Of a DNA stretch of 64,000 bases, positions 25,389 to 33,672 are shown piece by piece. The stretch covers positions 9,545-73,544 of the forward strand of contig CAZLKN010000009.1 in the NCBI GenBank assembly GCA_964560135.1, read 5' to 3'. The notes beneath the pieces were generated by a model. It searched no databases and was not told the DNA's origin. It saw only the letters and a program-made list of their open reading frames with translations. Source of the stretch: CAZLKN01 sp964560135 (GTDB lineage: Bacteria > Actinomycetota > JAICYB01). Position 1 is the stretch's first letter. Every line of letters starts with the position of its first letter. The translations under genes were made by a program, and so were the position numbers.

Positions 25389-27299
25389 ATGCGCCGTCTG
25401 ATGGTGCTGTCCGTCGCGCTGGCGCTCTGCGCGCCGTTGGTCGCGGCCTCCGCGCAGGTCCCGGAGGCGCCGCTTCCGGAGCTGCGCTTCGCCACCGGCG
25501 GGGAGCCGGGTACCTGCATCCGCGTCGACCGGGAGACCGGTGAAGAGTCCGATCCCTACGGGCAGCGCTGCTCGCGGCTGAGCTTCACCGTGGGGCCGAT
25601 CGTCGTGCAGCCCGGTGCCAACAGCACGTATCCCTACGTCACGGCGATCGAGAAGCCCTGGTACGACGGCTTCATGGTGCGCATCGAGCCGAACATGGTG
25701 CGGGTCGACGGCAGCGAGCCGCCGGCCGACGAGATCCACCTGCACCACGCCACGTGGCTGTCGTCGCCGTCGTACGGCAATGGGCCGTTCTTCGCTGCCG
25801 GTGAGGAGAAGACGGTGGCCGAGTTCCCCGTCCCCTACGGGATGCCGGTGCAGCGCTCGGACGTCTGGTACATGGTCCACATGGTCCACAACGCGGGTTC
25901 GCAGCCCGAGGTGGTGTGGATCACCTACGACATCGACTACGTCGCCGCCGATGACGCCGACGACCTGGGCATCAAGACGATCCGTCCGTTCTGGCTGGAC
26001 GTCTGGAAGAACGGACGGCGCTCCAACTACCCCGTGTACAACACCCACCGCGGCTACGGGGACCCGATCACCGACGAGGTGACGCTGGACATCAACACCG
26101 ACCCGGACACCGGCGAGGTGGCCACCACCACCGAATGCACCTGGCCGAAGCAGGAGTGCGGAGCCTTCGACTCCTGGGGCGGCGAGGACGTCGGCCAGGG
26201 AACGCCGGGCAACGGGAGGGGCACCGACATCTACGTCCCCCCCGACCTCGCCGGCACGCTCATCGGCATCGGCGGGCACCTGCACCCCGGGGGCTTGCGC
26301 GTCGAGGTCGACGCGGTCAGGTGTCTGGACGCACAGGGCGACCAGGTCGAGCCGGTGCGCCCCGGCAACACGATCACGAGTTGGGCGGGCCTGCGATGCC
26401 CCGACGGAAGCACGGAGGAGGACAAGCGGATCTTCACCTCCGACGCCACGTACTTCGACAACGAGCCGCTGTCCTGGAACTTCCGGATGACGGTGTCGGG
26501 CGTCCCCTTTTGGAAGGTGAACATGTACGAGGGGACGATGCTGCGCATCAACTCGGTCTACGAAACCGATCGGGCGTCGTGGTACGAGGGGATGGGCATC
26601 GCCGTCGCCTACGTGCACCCGTACTCGGATGCCGAGGAGTTCTACGGCCTCGATCCCTTCGACCCGGGAACGGAGATCGTCGACGACATCCCGGCCGCGG
26701 AGTGCCATCCGACGCTGGCCGCCAACCCGGACCGGTTGTGCACCCGCGGCCTCATCACCCGTGGCGAGACGCCGGGCGGGGACCGCAAGGGCGGTGCCAA
26801 CGCCCGTCCCTGGGAGTCGGCCGACGGCCCAGTCACCCAGGACATCTCCATCGCCGGGTTCCTGTACCTGCCCGGTGACCTGGGCTCGGTGTCGTTGACG
26901 GGCGTGCCACAGGTGCGCCGGGACGAGCCGGTCACGTTCTGGAACCTGGATGCGGCGACGAACGTGTATCACACGGTCACGGCGTGCGCGTACCCGTGCA
27001 ACGGGCAGACCGGCATCGACTACCCGATCGCCGACTTCGGATGGGGACGGGGGGATCTGGCCCCCGGGGGCGACGGGCCGGTCACCTACGACTCGGCGGA
27101 GCTCGGGTACAGCCCCGACTTCGGACCCGCGCGCAGCCAGATCCCGCCGGGTTCCGGTGAGGACCCCGGGGAGTGGGCGTACAACGGGATCGCCTACAGC
27201 TTTACCCCCGCCGACCTGAACCTCGAGGCCGGCGAGGTCTACACGTACTACTGCCGTGTCCACCCGTTCATGCGGGGCTCGTTCAAGGTCGTGGAATGA
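25389..27299 (+). CDS. Secreted PHM/DBM-like copper protein fused to a C-terminal cupredoxin (paralogue 2)
   Basis: Exported protein of 636 residues, start ATG with AGGAAGGGG upstream and signal peptide ending ASAQ near residue 23. The same layout as the 18620 gene is kept: HLHH 117-120, HMVH 164-167, HLH 297-299, Met402 in WYEGMGI, then a blue-copper domain with His528, Cys622, His625 and Met628 (CRVHPFM). Shared blocks such as EKPWYDG and GEEKT show common descent, while the linker and the loop between the cupredoxin His and Cys differ in length. Retention of every putative copper ligand in both copies supports function. Confidence 0.65.
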   Translation: MRRLMVLSVALALCAPLVAASAQVPEAPLPELRFATGGEPGTCIRVDRETGEESDPYGQRCSRLSFTVGPIVVQPGANSTYPYVTAIEKPWYDGFMVRIEPNMVRVDGSEPPADEIHLHHATWLSSPSYGNGPFFAAGEEKTVAEFPVPYGMPVQRSDVWYMVHMVHNAGSQPEVVWITYDIDYVAADDADDLGIKTIRPFWLDVWKNGRRSNYPVYNTHRGYGDPITDEVTLDINTDPDTGEVATTTECTWPKQECGAFDSWGGEDVGQGTPGNGRGTDIYVPPDLAGTLIGIGGHLHPGGLRVEVDAVRCLDAQGDQVEPVRPGNTITSWAGLRCPDGSTEEDKRIFTSDATYFDNEPLSWNFRMTVSGVPFWKVNMYEGTMLRINSVYETDRASWYEGMGIAVAYVHPYSDAEEFYGLDPFDPGTEIVDDIPAAECHPTLAANPDRLCTRGLITRGETPGGDRKGGANARPWESADGPVTQDISIAGFLYLPGDLGSVSLTGVPQVRRDEPVTFWNLDAATNVYHTVTACAYPCNGQTGIDYPIADFGWGRGDLAPGGDGPVTYDSAELGYSPDFGPARSQIPPGSGEDPGEWAYNGIAYSFTPADLNLEAGEVYTYYCRVHPFMRGSFKVVE

Positions 27300-27336
27300 A
27301 ACGTCGGATGCAGATGGGGAACGAGGAGGTAGATCG

Positions 27337-29253
27337 ATGACGAGTTGGAGAAGGATGTACGAGGAGGGGCTGCCGGACGAGCTGCCCATCAACGTGCTGC
27401 CGTATGCGAACGAGGAGTTCTTCCCCGTCCCGCCGTCGGCCAAGGATCTGGAGGTCCACCGGACGGCGATGCGGGACTGCGACGAGATGGCCCGCAGGTT
27501 CGGGATCCCTCGCCGCCGGTTCTTGCAGACCAGCGCCGCCGCGGTCGTGACGATGGCGGCGATCAACCGGGTGATGGGCACCGCCGGCGGCCACTACGCG
27601 TTCGCCGACCACCGGACCAGCGACCCCAAGGCCTGCAACGTGGACAACGGTGACCTGCACTATCCGGGGGCCCAGCTGAACAACCTGCCGGGCGAGTTCA
27701 TCATGGACGTCCAGACGCACCACGTGGACATCGAGGACGACGAATGGCGGACGCAGAACCCGGGCCAGGCGGCTTTCTTCGCGGCCGTCTGGTCGCAGTC
27801 GAGCTGCGGCGAGGAGGACCGCCTCGAGTGCCTCGGCCGCTACCACTACATGAAGGAGCTCTTCCTCGACTCCTCGACGAACGTCACGGCGCTGTCCGCG
27901 GTTCCTTACAGGCCGGACGGGCAGCCGCTCCCGATCGAGCGGGCGGCGGAAACCTGCGACATCATCAACGGGATGGCGGGGAGCCGCCGGTCGGTGATGC
28001 ACCGGTTCGTGATGCCGAACCGGGGGTCGCTCGGGAACAAGAGCGACTCGATCCTCGGCAACCACGGGGTGTACCCCGTGTACATGCAGGAAGAGTTCGA
28101 CCTGATGGAGTACACGGCACAGAACTTCGGTCAGCATCTGCGGGCCTGGAAGATCTACTGCCCGTGGGGCGACGTGCCCAACGCCTCGGGCTGGTGGTTG
28201 GACGACCCGGCGGGTCGCCGCTTCATCGAGCACGCGCTGTACATCAGCCATGCCTACGGGATCCCGCCGCTGATCTGCGCCCACAAGGGCTTCGCCCTGC
28301 CGTCGTTCGACCAGGAGAAGGCCGCAACGCGCGACGTCGGCGTGGTGGCGAAGACCTACCCCGACATGCACTTCATGATCTACCACTCGGGGTACGACGG
28401 CGACGGCATCAGCCTGGGCGGCCCGCTGAACCAGGGCACGAGCACCCAGGGCCCGTACCCGGGTGACATCGCCTCCGACGGCACCTGGCAGGTCGGCGCC
28501 GGGGACGAGAGCCAGGTGCGCTCCATCGACCGCGGCGTGGACAACTTCATCAAGGCGCTGCGCGAGAACGGCTGGTCGGCCAGGCACTTCGCGCCCGGCG
28601 GCGCGCCCCGGGTTCCCCTGAATGCCGGCGACGGCGACCCGAACATCCACGCCAACGTCCCCAACGTCTCCGCCGAGCTGGGCTCGGTCTGGGGTTCGGT
28701 GCAGCGGGACCCCACGCGGGCGAGCTTCCTGCTCGGCAAGCTGATCTACCACGTCGGTCCCCGCCGGGTGATCTGGGGAACCGACAGCCTGTGGGGCGGT
28801 TCGCCGCAGAACCAGATCATCACCTTCCGGGCCTTCCAGATGTCCGATGCGATCAAACAGCTCTACCGTCTGCCGCACGGACTCGAGGGTGACGTCGATG
28901 ACCCGTCCCTCGACGCGATGGATCCGGCGAGTTACGCGTCGCCGCACCCGCGGTTCCCCGACTGGCCCACCGACGGGCTGGCCCATCCGGAGCGCACGAT
29001 CCGCAACGGCGTCCTCGGACGCAACGCCGCGGCGCTGTACCGCGTGGATCCGGACGCCGAGCTGGATGCGATCACCTGCGACCACCTCACGCAGATGCGC
29101 GACGGTGAGTACGGTGAGAACCCGATGGCCACCAACGACGTGCACGGTCCTCGCACGTCGGCCGGTGTGCGCGAGGAGATGTACCGCGACCCGTGGTACC
29201 GGGGCGCGCGGAAGGCCCAGAACGAGGCCGGCTTCATGAGGCGCCTGCGCTGA
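27337..29253 (+). CDS. Tat-exported amidohydrolase-type metal hydrolase
   Basis: Protein of 638 residues with a strong ribosome site (ACGAGGAGGT). A twin-arginine motif RRRFLQ with hydrophobic stretch lies at residues 59-64, unusually far from the start. The body fits the amidohydrolase-2 (TIM-barrel) class: DVQTHH with His128/His129, His316 in ICAHKGF, His350 in YHSGYDGDG, and Asp483 in IWGTDSLWGG. Tat export suggests the metal is inserted before secretion. Family members include decarboxylases and lactone hydrolases, so the reaction cannot be named. It follows paralogue 2 by 37 bases and precedes the S9-like gene by one base. Confidence 0.75.
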   Translation: MTSWRRMYEEGLPDELPINVLPYANEEFFPVPPSAKDLEVHRTAMRDCDEMARRFGIPRRRFLQTSAAAVVTMAAINRVMGTAGGHYAFADHRTSDPKACNVDNGDLHYPGAQLNNLPGEFIMDVQTHHVDIEDDEWRTQNPGQAAFFAAVWSQSSCGEEDRLECLGRYHYMKELFLDSSTNVTALSAVPYRPDGQPLPIERAAETCDIINGMAGSRRSVMHRFVMPNRGSLGNKSDSILGNHGVYPVYMQEEFDLMEYTAQNFGQHLRAWKIYCPWGDVPNASGWWLDDPAGRRFIEHALYISHAYGIPPLICAHKGFALPSFDQEKAATRDVGVVAKTYPDMHFMIYHSGYDGDGISLGGPLNQGTSTQGPYPGDIASDGTWQVGAGDESQVRSIDRGVDNFIKALRENGWSARHFAPGGAPRVPLNAGDGDPNIHANVPNVSAELGSVWGSVQRDPTRASFLLGKLIYHVGPRRVIWGTDSLWGGSPQNQIITFRAFQMSDAIKQLYRLPHGLEGDVDDPSLDAMDPASYASPHPRFPDWPTDGLAHPERTIRNGVLGRNAAALYRVDPDAELDAITCDHLTQMRDGEYGENPMATNDVHGPRTSAGVREEMYRDPWYRGARKAQNEAGFMRRLR

Positions 29254-29254
29254 G

Positions 29255-31045
29255 ATGAAGCCGAGCGTCGCGGAGCTGGCGGCGGTGGGGGCGTCGACCC
29301 CCATCGCCTTCTCGCCGGACGGACAGCGCCTGCTGGTGCTGTCCGACGGCGACGGGCCGACGCGGCCGTTCGCCGTCGATCTGGTCGGTGGGGACCGTGA
29401 GCTGCTGCTCGACGCGGCTGTGGAGGCGGCCGTGTGGCTCCCAGGATCCGAGCGGTTGCTCGTCCAGGTGTCGGGAGACGGCCGGTCGCAACTCCTCCTC
29501 GATGAGGGGGGCGGTCGGCTGCGACCGGTCGCACCCGACGCAGGGACGTCGATCCGTCTCGGCGCGCTCGCCGCCGACGGCCGAACGATCGCCTTCTCGA
29601 CCCGGCACGGCCCGGCGATGAGCAGTGTGCACGTGTGCGACGTGGACGCCGGCGAGGTGCGGTGTGTGCTGCACGGGCCCGGCTCCTGGAGCCCGGAGAG
29701 CTTCTCGCCGGACGGACGGCTGCTCGCCGTCCGTCTCGTGACCGAACGCAGCGCCGAGACGATCCTCGCCCTCGTGGACGTCTCGACGGGCGAGCACACC
29801 TACGTGTCGGGGATCGAGGGAGCGGCGTACTACGGGCCCCCGTCCTGGCTCCCGGACTCGTCGGGGTTCTACTTCGCCACGGATGCGGGAGCCGAGTACC
29901 GCGGGCTGGCCCGCTACGAGATCGCCACGGGGGTCTGGCAGTTCGCCGTGGAGCGCGACCTCGACCTCCGGGGCAGTTTGGATCCCACGGGCCGCCTGCT
30001 CGCCCTGGCCGTGAACCGGGATGGCGCGACGATCCTGGAGCTGGTCGACGCGGCGAGCAGCACGTCGGTGCGAAAGATCCCGTTGCCGGGCGACGGCCAG
30101 GTCGGGTTCACGGTCTTCTCAGCGGACGGCTCGCTGCTCGCCTTCCACTTCACCTCCGATACCGAGCCCGGCGAGGTCTGGATCCACGACGTGGAGCACG
30201 ATGAAACCCGTCGTCTGACGTCGAGCGAACGGCCTGCGGCGGCATTCGTGGAGAGCGAGGTGCACCGGTACCCGTCCTTCGACGGACTGTGGATCCCCGT
30301 GCGCCTGTACCGCCCTCCGGACGCCGCGGCCCCCGTGCCCGTGGTGGTTCTGCTGCACGACGGCCCGGACGCCCAGCACGTGGCCGCCTATCATCCGTTG
30401 ATCCAGGCGCTCGTGGTCCGGGGGATCGCCGTGGCGTGCCCCAACGTGCGAGGCTCCACCGGCTACGGGAAGCGCTACCACCACCTGGACGACAACCGGA
30501 TGCGGATGCACGCCTTCGGCGACGTGGCCTACCTCCACGCCTGGCTCGAGGGCCTCGACGGCGTGGACGCCTCGCGGATCGCGCTGACCGGCTCCGGCTA
30601 CGGCGGTTTCCTGGCCCTCGGTGCCCTTGCGTTCTACCCGGAGCTGTGGATCGGCGCGGCGGCGGTATCGCCGATCCTCGACCTCCCGTCCTACGTGGCG
30701 GCGGCGCCGGCGCAGATCCGGGCCTGGCGGGAGCGGGAGTTCGGCCGCCTCGACCGCTACGGACAGATGCTCGAGGAGGGGTCCCCTCTGTCGCGGGCAG
30801 ACGACATCCGGGCCCCCGTTCTCCTGCTGCACGGCGAGGCCGACCGCGAGGTTCCGGCGGAGCAGGCCGAGGCGTTCCGGGCGGCGTTGGATGCGAGGGG
30901 CACCGTGTGCGAGGTCCACCTGTATCCGGAGGGCCGGCGGCTGCGGGGAGCGGCGCTCGTGGACGCGCACGAGCGCACCGTGGCGTTCCTCGAGCGGTGC
31001 ATCGCGGGTGAGGCGACGCGCGTCGGCGGGGCCTCGTCGCGCTGA
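29255..31045 (+). CDS. S9 prolyl-oligopeptidase-like protein lacking catalytic Ser and His
   Basis: Protein of 596 residues with an N-terminal beta-propeller (repeats such as FSPDGRLLAV) and a C-terminal alpha/beta-hydrolase domain from about residue 345. The nucleophile elbow, normally GxSxGG, reads GSGYGG, with Gly448 at the Ser position. The catalytic Asp530 is kept (HGEADREVP), but the His that normally follows EG is Arg561 (YPEGRRLRG). Spacing between the three sites (82 and 31 residues) fits the family, so this is a true replacement. I infer a pseudoenzyme. No signal peptide is seen, so it is probably cytoplasmic. Confidence 0.8.
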   Translation: MKPSVAELAAVGASTPIAFSPDGQRLLVLSDGDGPTRPFAVDLVGGDRELLLDAAVEAAVWLPGSERLLVQVSGDGRSQLLLDEGGGRLRPVAPDAGTSIRLGALAADGRTIAFSTRHGPAMSSVHVCDVDAGEVRCVLHGPGSWSPESFSPDGRLLAVRLVTERSAETILALVDVSTGEHTYVSGIEGAAYYGPPSWLPDSSGFYFATDAGAEYRGLARYEIATGVWQFAVERDLDLRGSLDPTGRLLALAVNRDGATILELVDAASSTSVRKIPLPGDGQVGFTVFSADGSLLAFHFTSDTEPGEVWIHDVEHDETRRLTSSERPAAAFVESEVHRYPSFDGLWIPVRLYRPPDAAAPVPVVVLLHDGPDAQHVAAYHPLIQALVVRGIAVACPNVRGSTGYGKRYHHLDDNRMRMHAFGDVAYLHAWLEGLDGVDASRIALTGSGYGGFLALGALAFYPELWIGAAAVSPILDLPSYVAAAPAQIRAWREREFGRLDRYGQMLEEGSPLSRADDIRAPVLLLHGEADREVPAEQAEAFRAALDARGTVCEVHLYPEGRRLRGAALVDAHERTVAFLERCIAGEATRVGGASSR

Positions 31046-31109
31046 TCACGCCGGCGCTCCCGGCCCCCGTGCCCGCAGCCACCCCGACCCCGGTATCCTC
31101 GCGGGTGCG

Positions 31110-31832
31110 ATGGCCGACGAACCGATGCGCATCCTCTGCGTCTCCGCCCACCCCGACGACCTCGAGTTCGCCGTCGCCGGCTCGGTCGCCCGGTGGGCCG
31201 GTGAGGGCGCCGAGGTCGTCTACGCGATCGTGACCGACGGCTCCACGGGGACCGAGGACCCGGAGCTGGCCGGCGAGCGGCTGGCGGCGGTCCGGCGGGA
31301 GGAGGCGCTCCGCGCCGCAGGGGTCGTCGGGGTGAAGGAGGTCGAGCTCCTCGGCTACCGGGACGGCTACGTCGAGCCGACCCTGGAGCTGCGGCGCGAC
31401 ATCGCGCGGGTGTTCCGGCGGCACCGTCCGCACCGGTTCTGCGTGATGGATCCCGTGCCGCTGCCCGGCGGGTGGTTCGTGAACCATCCCGACCACCGCG
31501 CCGTCGGGCAGGCCTCCCTCGACATCACCGTCACCGCGGGCACGACGACCGGCCACTTCCCGGAGCTGCGCGAGGAGGGACTGGCCCCCTGGCGGGGCCT
31601 TCGCGAGATCTGGGTGTGCGGACCCGCGGGCGGTGAGACCGCGGTGGACATCACCTCCACGATCGACCGCAAGATCGAGGCACTGCGCTGCCACGCCTCC
31701 CAGATCGGCGAGTGGGACGTGGAGACCGCCGTGCGGAGCTGGACGCGGGAGAACGGACGCAAGCACGGCTACGACCATGCGGAGCTCTTCCACGTGGTCC
31801 GGCCCCTGGGGGCAGAGGACCCCGAGACCTGA
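31110..31832 (+). CDS. PIG-L family deacetylase
   Basis: LmbE/PIG-L-type zinc deacetylase of 240 residues. The zinc motif AHPDDLEF is near residue 13 and the second, NHPDH, near residue 128. Actinobacterial relatives include MshB (mycothiol synthesis) and Mca (mycothiol conjugate amidase), but nothing here fixes the substrate. A -10-like TATCCT at 31094-31099 would start the transcript about four bases before the ATG, so it may be expressed separately from the upstream cluster. It ends almost at the end of panB, in convergent orientation. Confidence 0.88.
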   Translation: MADEPMRILCVSAHPDDLEFAVAGSVARWAGEGAEVVYAIVTDGSTGTEDPELAGERLAAVRREEALRAAGVVGVKEVELLGYRDGYVEPTLELRRDIARVFRRHRPHRFCVMDPVPLPGGWFVNHPDHRAVGQASLDITVTAGTTTGHFPELREEGLAPWRGLREIWVCGPAGGETAVDITSTIDRKIEALRCHASQIGEWDVETAVRSWTRENGRKHGYDHAELFHVVRPLGAEDPET

Positions 31833-31833
31833 G

Positions 31834-32625
31834 CTACCGGTAGCCGTGCTCGGGGGCCGGGTAGACGCCCTCGGCAACCTCCTTGGCGAACGCCTGCACG
31901 GCCCCCTGGATCTCAGAGGCGAGGTCGGCGTACCGCTTCACGAAGCGGGGGCCGGGCCCGGGCGTCATTCCCAGGAGGTCGTGCAGCACCAGCACCTGGC
32001 CGCTCGTACCCGGACCGGCGCCGATCCCGATGGTCGGGATCTCGAGGGCCTCGGTGACGCGAGCGCCGAGCTCGGCCGGGACGCACTCGAGCACGAGCGC
32101 GAACGCGCCCGCGTCCTGCAGCTCCAGCGCGCCGGCGAGCACCCGGTCGGCGTCGTCACCGCGTCCCTGGACCCGGTAGCCGCCGAAGGCGTTCACGAAC
32201 TGCGGTGTCAGCCCGAGGTGGCCCATCACGGGGATCCCCCGTTCGGTGAGTTCGGCGACGATCCCGGCAACCGGTCCGGCCCCCTCGACCTTCACGGCGT
32301 GCATCCCCGCCTGGAGGAACGCGGTGGCGTTGCGCATCGCGTCCGCGTGGGAGGCGTGGTAGGAGCCGAAAGGCAAGTCCCCGACGAGCAGGGCATCCCG
32401 CGCGCCGCGGGCGACCGCCCGGGCGTGATGGAGCATGTCGTCCATCGTCACGGGGATCGTGCTCGGATAACCGAGCATCACCTGCCCCAGGGAGTCGCCG
32501 ACGAGCAGAACCGGGATGCCGGCTTCGTCGAGCAGCCGCGCCGACAGGGCATCGTACGCGGTGACCATCGCGAAGCGCTCCCCGCGCGAGCGGCGCTCAC
32601 GCAGGTCGTGGACGGTGACGGGCAT
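31834..32625 (-). CDS. panB: 3-methyl-2-oxobutanoate hydroxymethyltransferase
   Basis: Ketopantoate hydroxymethyltransferase of 263 residues, the first step of the pantothenate branch of CoA synthesis. Conserved segments include VTAYDALSARLLDEAGI, LVGDSLGQVMLGY, GIPVMGHLGLTPQ and IGIGAGPGTSGQVLVLHD. AAGGAGG lies seven bases before the ATG, one of the best ribosome sites in the window. No panC or panD is adjacent. Confidence 0.96.
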   Translation of the reverse strand: MPVTVHDLRERRSRGERFAMVTAYDALSARLLDEAGIPVLLVGDSLGQVMLGYPSTIPVTMDDMLHHARAVARGARDALLVGDLPFGSYHASHADAMRNATAFLQAGMHAVKVEGAGPVAGIVAELTERGIPVMGHLGLTPQFVNAFGGYRVQGRGDDADRVLAGALELQDAGAFALVLECVPAELGARVTEALEIPTIGIGAGPGTSGQVLVLHDLLGMTPGPGPRFVKRYADLASEIQGAVQAFAKEVAEGVYPAPEHGYR

Positions 32626-32654
32626 GGGACAACCTCCTTCCCTCGAGGCCCCAT

Positions 32655-32667
32655 CAGGGGTCCCCTG
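32655..32667. promoter_or_regulatory. Short perfect palindrome in the panB leader
   Basis: CAGGGG-T-CCCCTG is a 6-bp inverted repeat around one base, located about 30 bases upstream of panB. It could be an operator; no known regulator box is matched. Confidence 0.25.
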
Positions 32668-32757
32668 GTCCGGATGCCATCATGCCACGACGGGCAGGCC
32701 GGAAGGGAAGGTGGCAGAGTAGGGAGGTCGGTCGACGGACGCGGGAGGCACGAGGCG

Positions 32758-33120
32758 ATGGAGAGCGAGGGACAGACGTTCCTGGAGGAGATGGTCCGCC
32801 GTCGCGGGTACGTCCACGACTTCCACCGGGTCCTGGCCGAACACGATCTCGAGTTCCTGCAGGCCTACGAGCAGTTGCTCGACGCGGCGTACCTGCGGCC
32901 GAGGCGGCTGTCCCGGCTGTCGAAGGAGATGATCTACACGGCGGTTCTGGCGGCCATCGGCTCCTCCCGCGACCACCTGCGGGCGCACATCGCGGCGGCG
33001 TCGGCCGAGGGAGCGACCTCCGGTGACATCCTCGAAGTGCTGGAGCTCGTGCTCCCGAGCGCGGGCGTCGCGCGCTTCATCGAGGCCATCGCGGTGTGGA
33101 GGGAGGTCTTCGAGGCATGA
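32758..33120 (+). CDS. Carboxymuconolactone decarboxylase (CMD)-family small protein
   Basis: All-helical protein of 120 residues. The segment RDHLRAHIAAASAEGATSGD and the following EVLELV helix match the CMD/AhpD-like fold. The redox CxxC of AhpD is absent, so it is not an alkylhydroperoxidase of that type; function in such short proteins is usually unknown. Its stop overlaps the ATG of the next gene (ATGA), implying a coupled role with that kinase-like protein. Confidence 0.7.
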   Translation: MESEGQTFLEEMVRRRGYVHDFHRVLAEHDLEFLQAYEQLLDAAYLRPRRLSRLSKEMIYTAVLAAIGSSRDHLRAHIAAASAEGATSGDILEVLELVLPSAGVARFIEAIAVWREVFEA

Positions 33121-33647
33121 GCCGGATCGCGATCGTCGGATCCTTCTCGACGGGCAAGACCACACTGGCGGAGGCGGTGGCCCCCAAGCTCGGCCTGCCG
33201 CTGCTGCCGGAGGTGGCCCGCGAGATCGCCGCGCTGGGCTTCAAGCTCGACAAGGACGCCACCGTCGAGACGGAGGCGCTGATCTTCATGCGCCAGTACT
33301 ACAACGAGATGACCCACGACGGATTCGTGGCCGACCGCTCGATGCTCGACGCCCTCGCCTACGCGAGCTGGGTCCTCGAGCACCAGGAGCGCCGGAAGGA
33401 GTTCGCGCTCTGGGACGCCTGCCTCGATATCGCGCGCCACCACCTGCGGTCCAACTACACGCAGGTCTTCTACCTGCCGATCGAGTTCGGGATCGTGCCC
33501 GACGGCCTGCGCCCGGATGATCCCGACTTCCAGGCCGACATCGACCGGCGGATCCTGGAGCTGCTGCACAGCCATGACATCCGGTACTCGACGCTGACCG
33601 GCAGCGTGTCGGAGCGTCTGGACGGTCTCCTGGGATCGGTGCGCTAG
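33117..33647 (+). CDS. P-loop NTPase, NadR-kinase-like
   Basis: Protein of 176 residues with Walker A GSFSTGKTT at residue 8 and the following LPEVAREIA and ADRSMLDALAYA segments, as in the AAA_28 / NadR ribosylnicotinamide-kinase group. No other domain is present. It may phosphorylate a small nucleotide-like substrate, but this is not certain. It is coupled to the CMD gene by ATGA. Confidence 0.7.
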   Translation: MSRIAIVGSFSTGKTTLAEAVAPKLGLPLLPEVAREIAALGFKLDKDATVETEALIFMRQYYNEMTHDGFVADRSMLDALAYASWVLEHQERRKEFALWDACLDIARHHLRSNYTQVFYLPIEFGIVPDGLRPDDPDFQADIDRRILELLHSHDIRYSTLTGSVSERLDGLLGSVR

Positions 33648-33672
33648 GCTTCCGGCGAGGAGTGGGCGAGAC

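Noticed and set aside
27283..29799. 838-codon minus-strand open frame across the amidohydrolase gene
   Set aside because: Arg/Val/His-rich antisense translation with no family features; the plus strand has a ribosome site, Tat motif and metal ligands.
31110..31832. PIG-L gene called as mshB or mca
   Set aside because: Zinc motifs are shared by the whole family; no other mycothiol gene is present, so no symbol is given.
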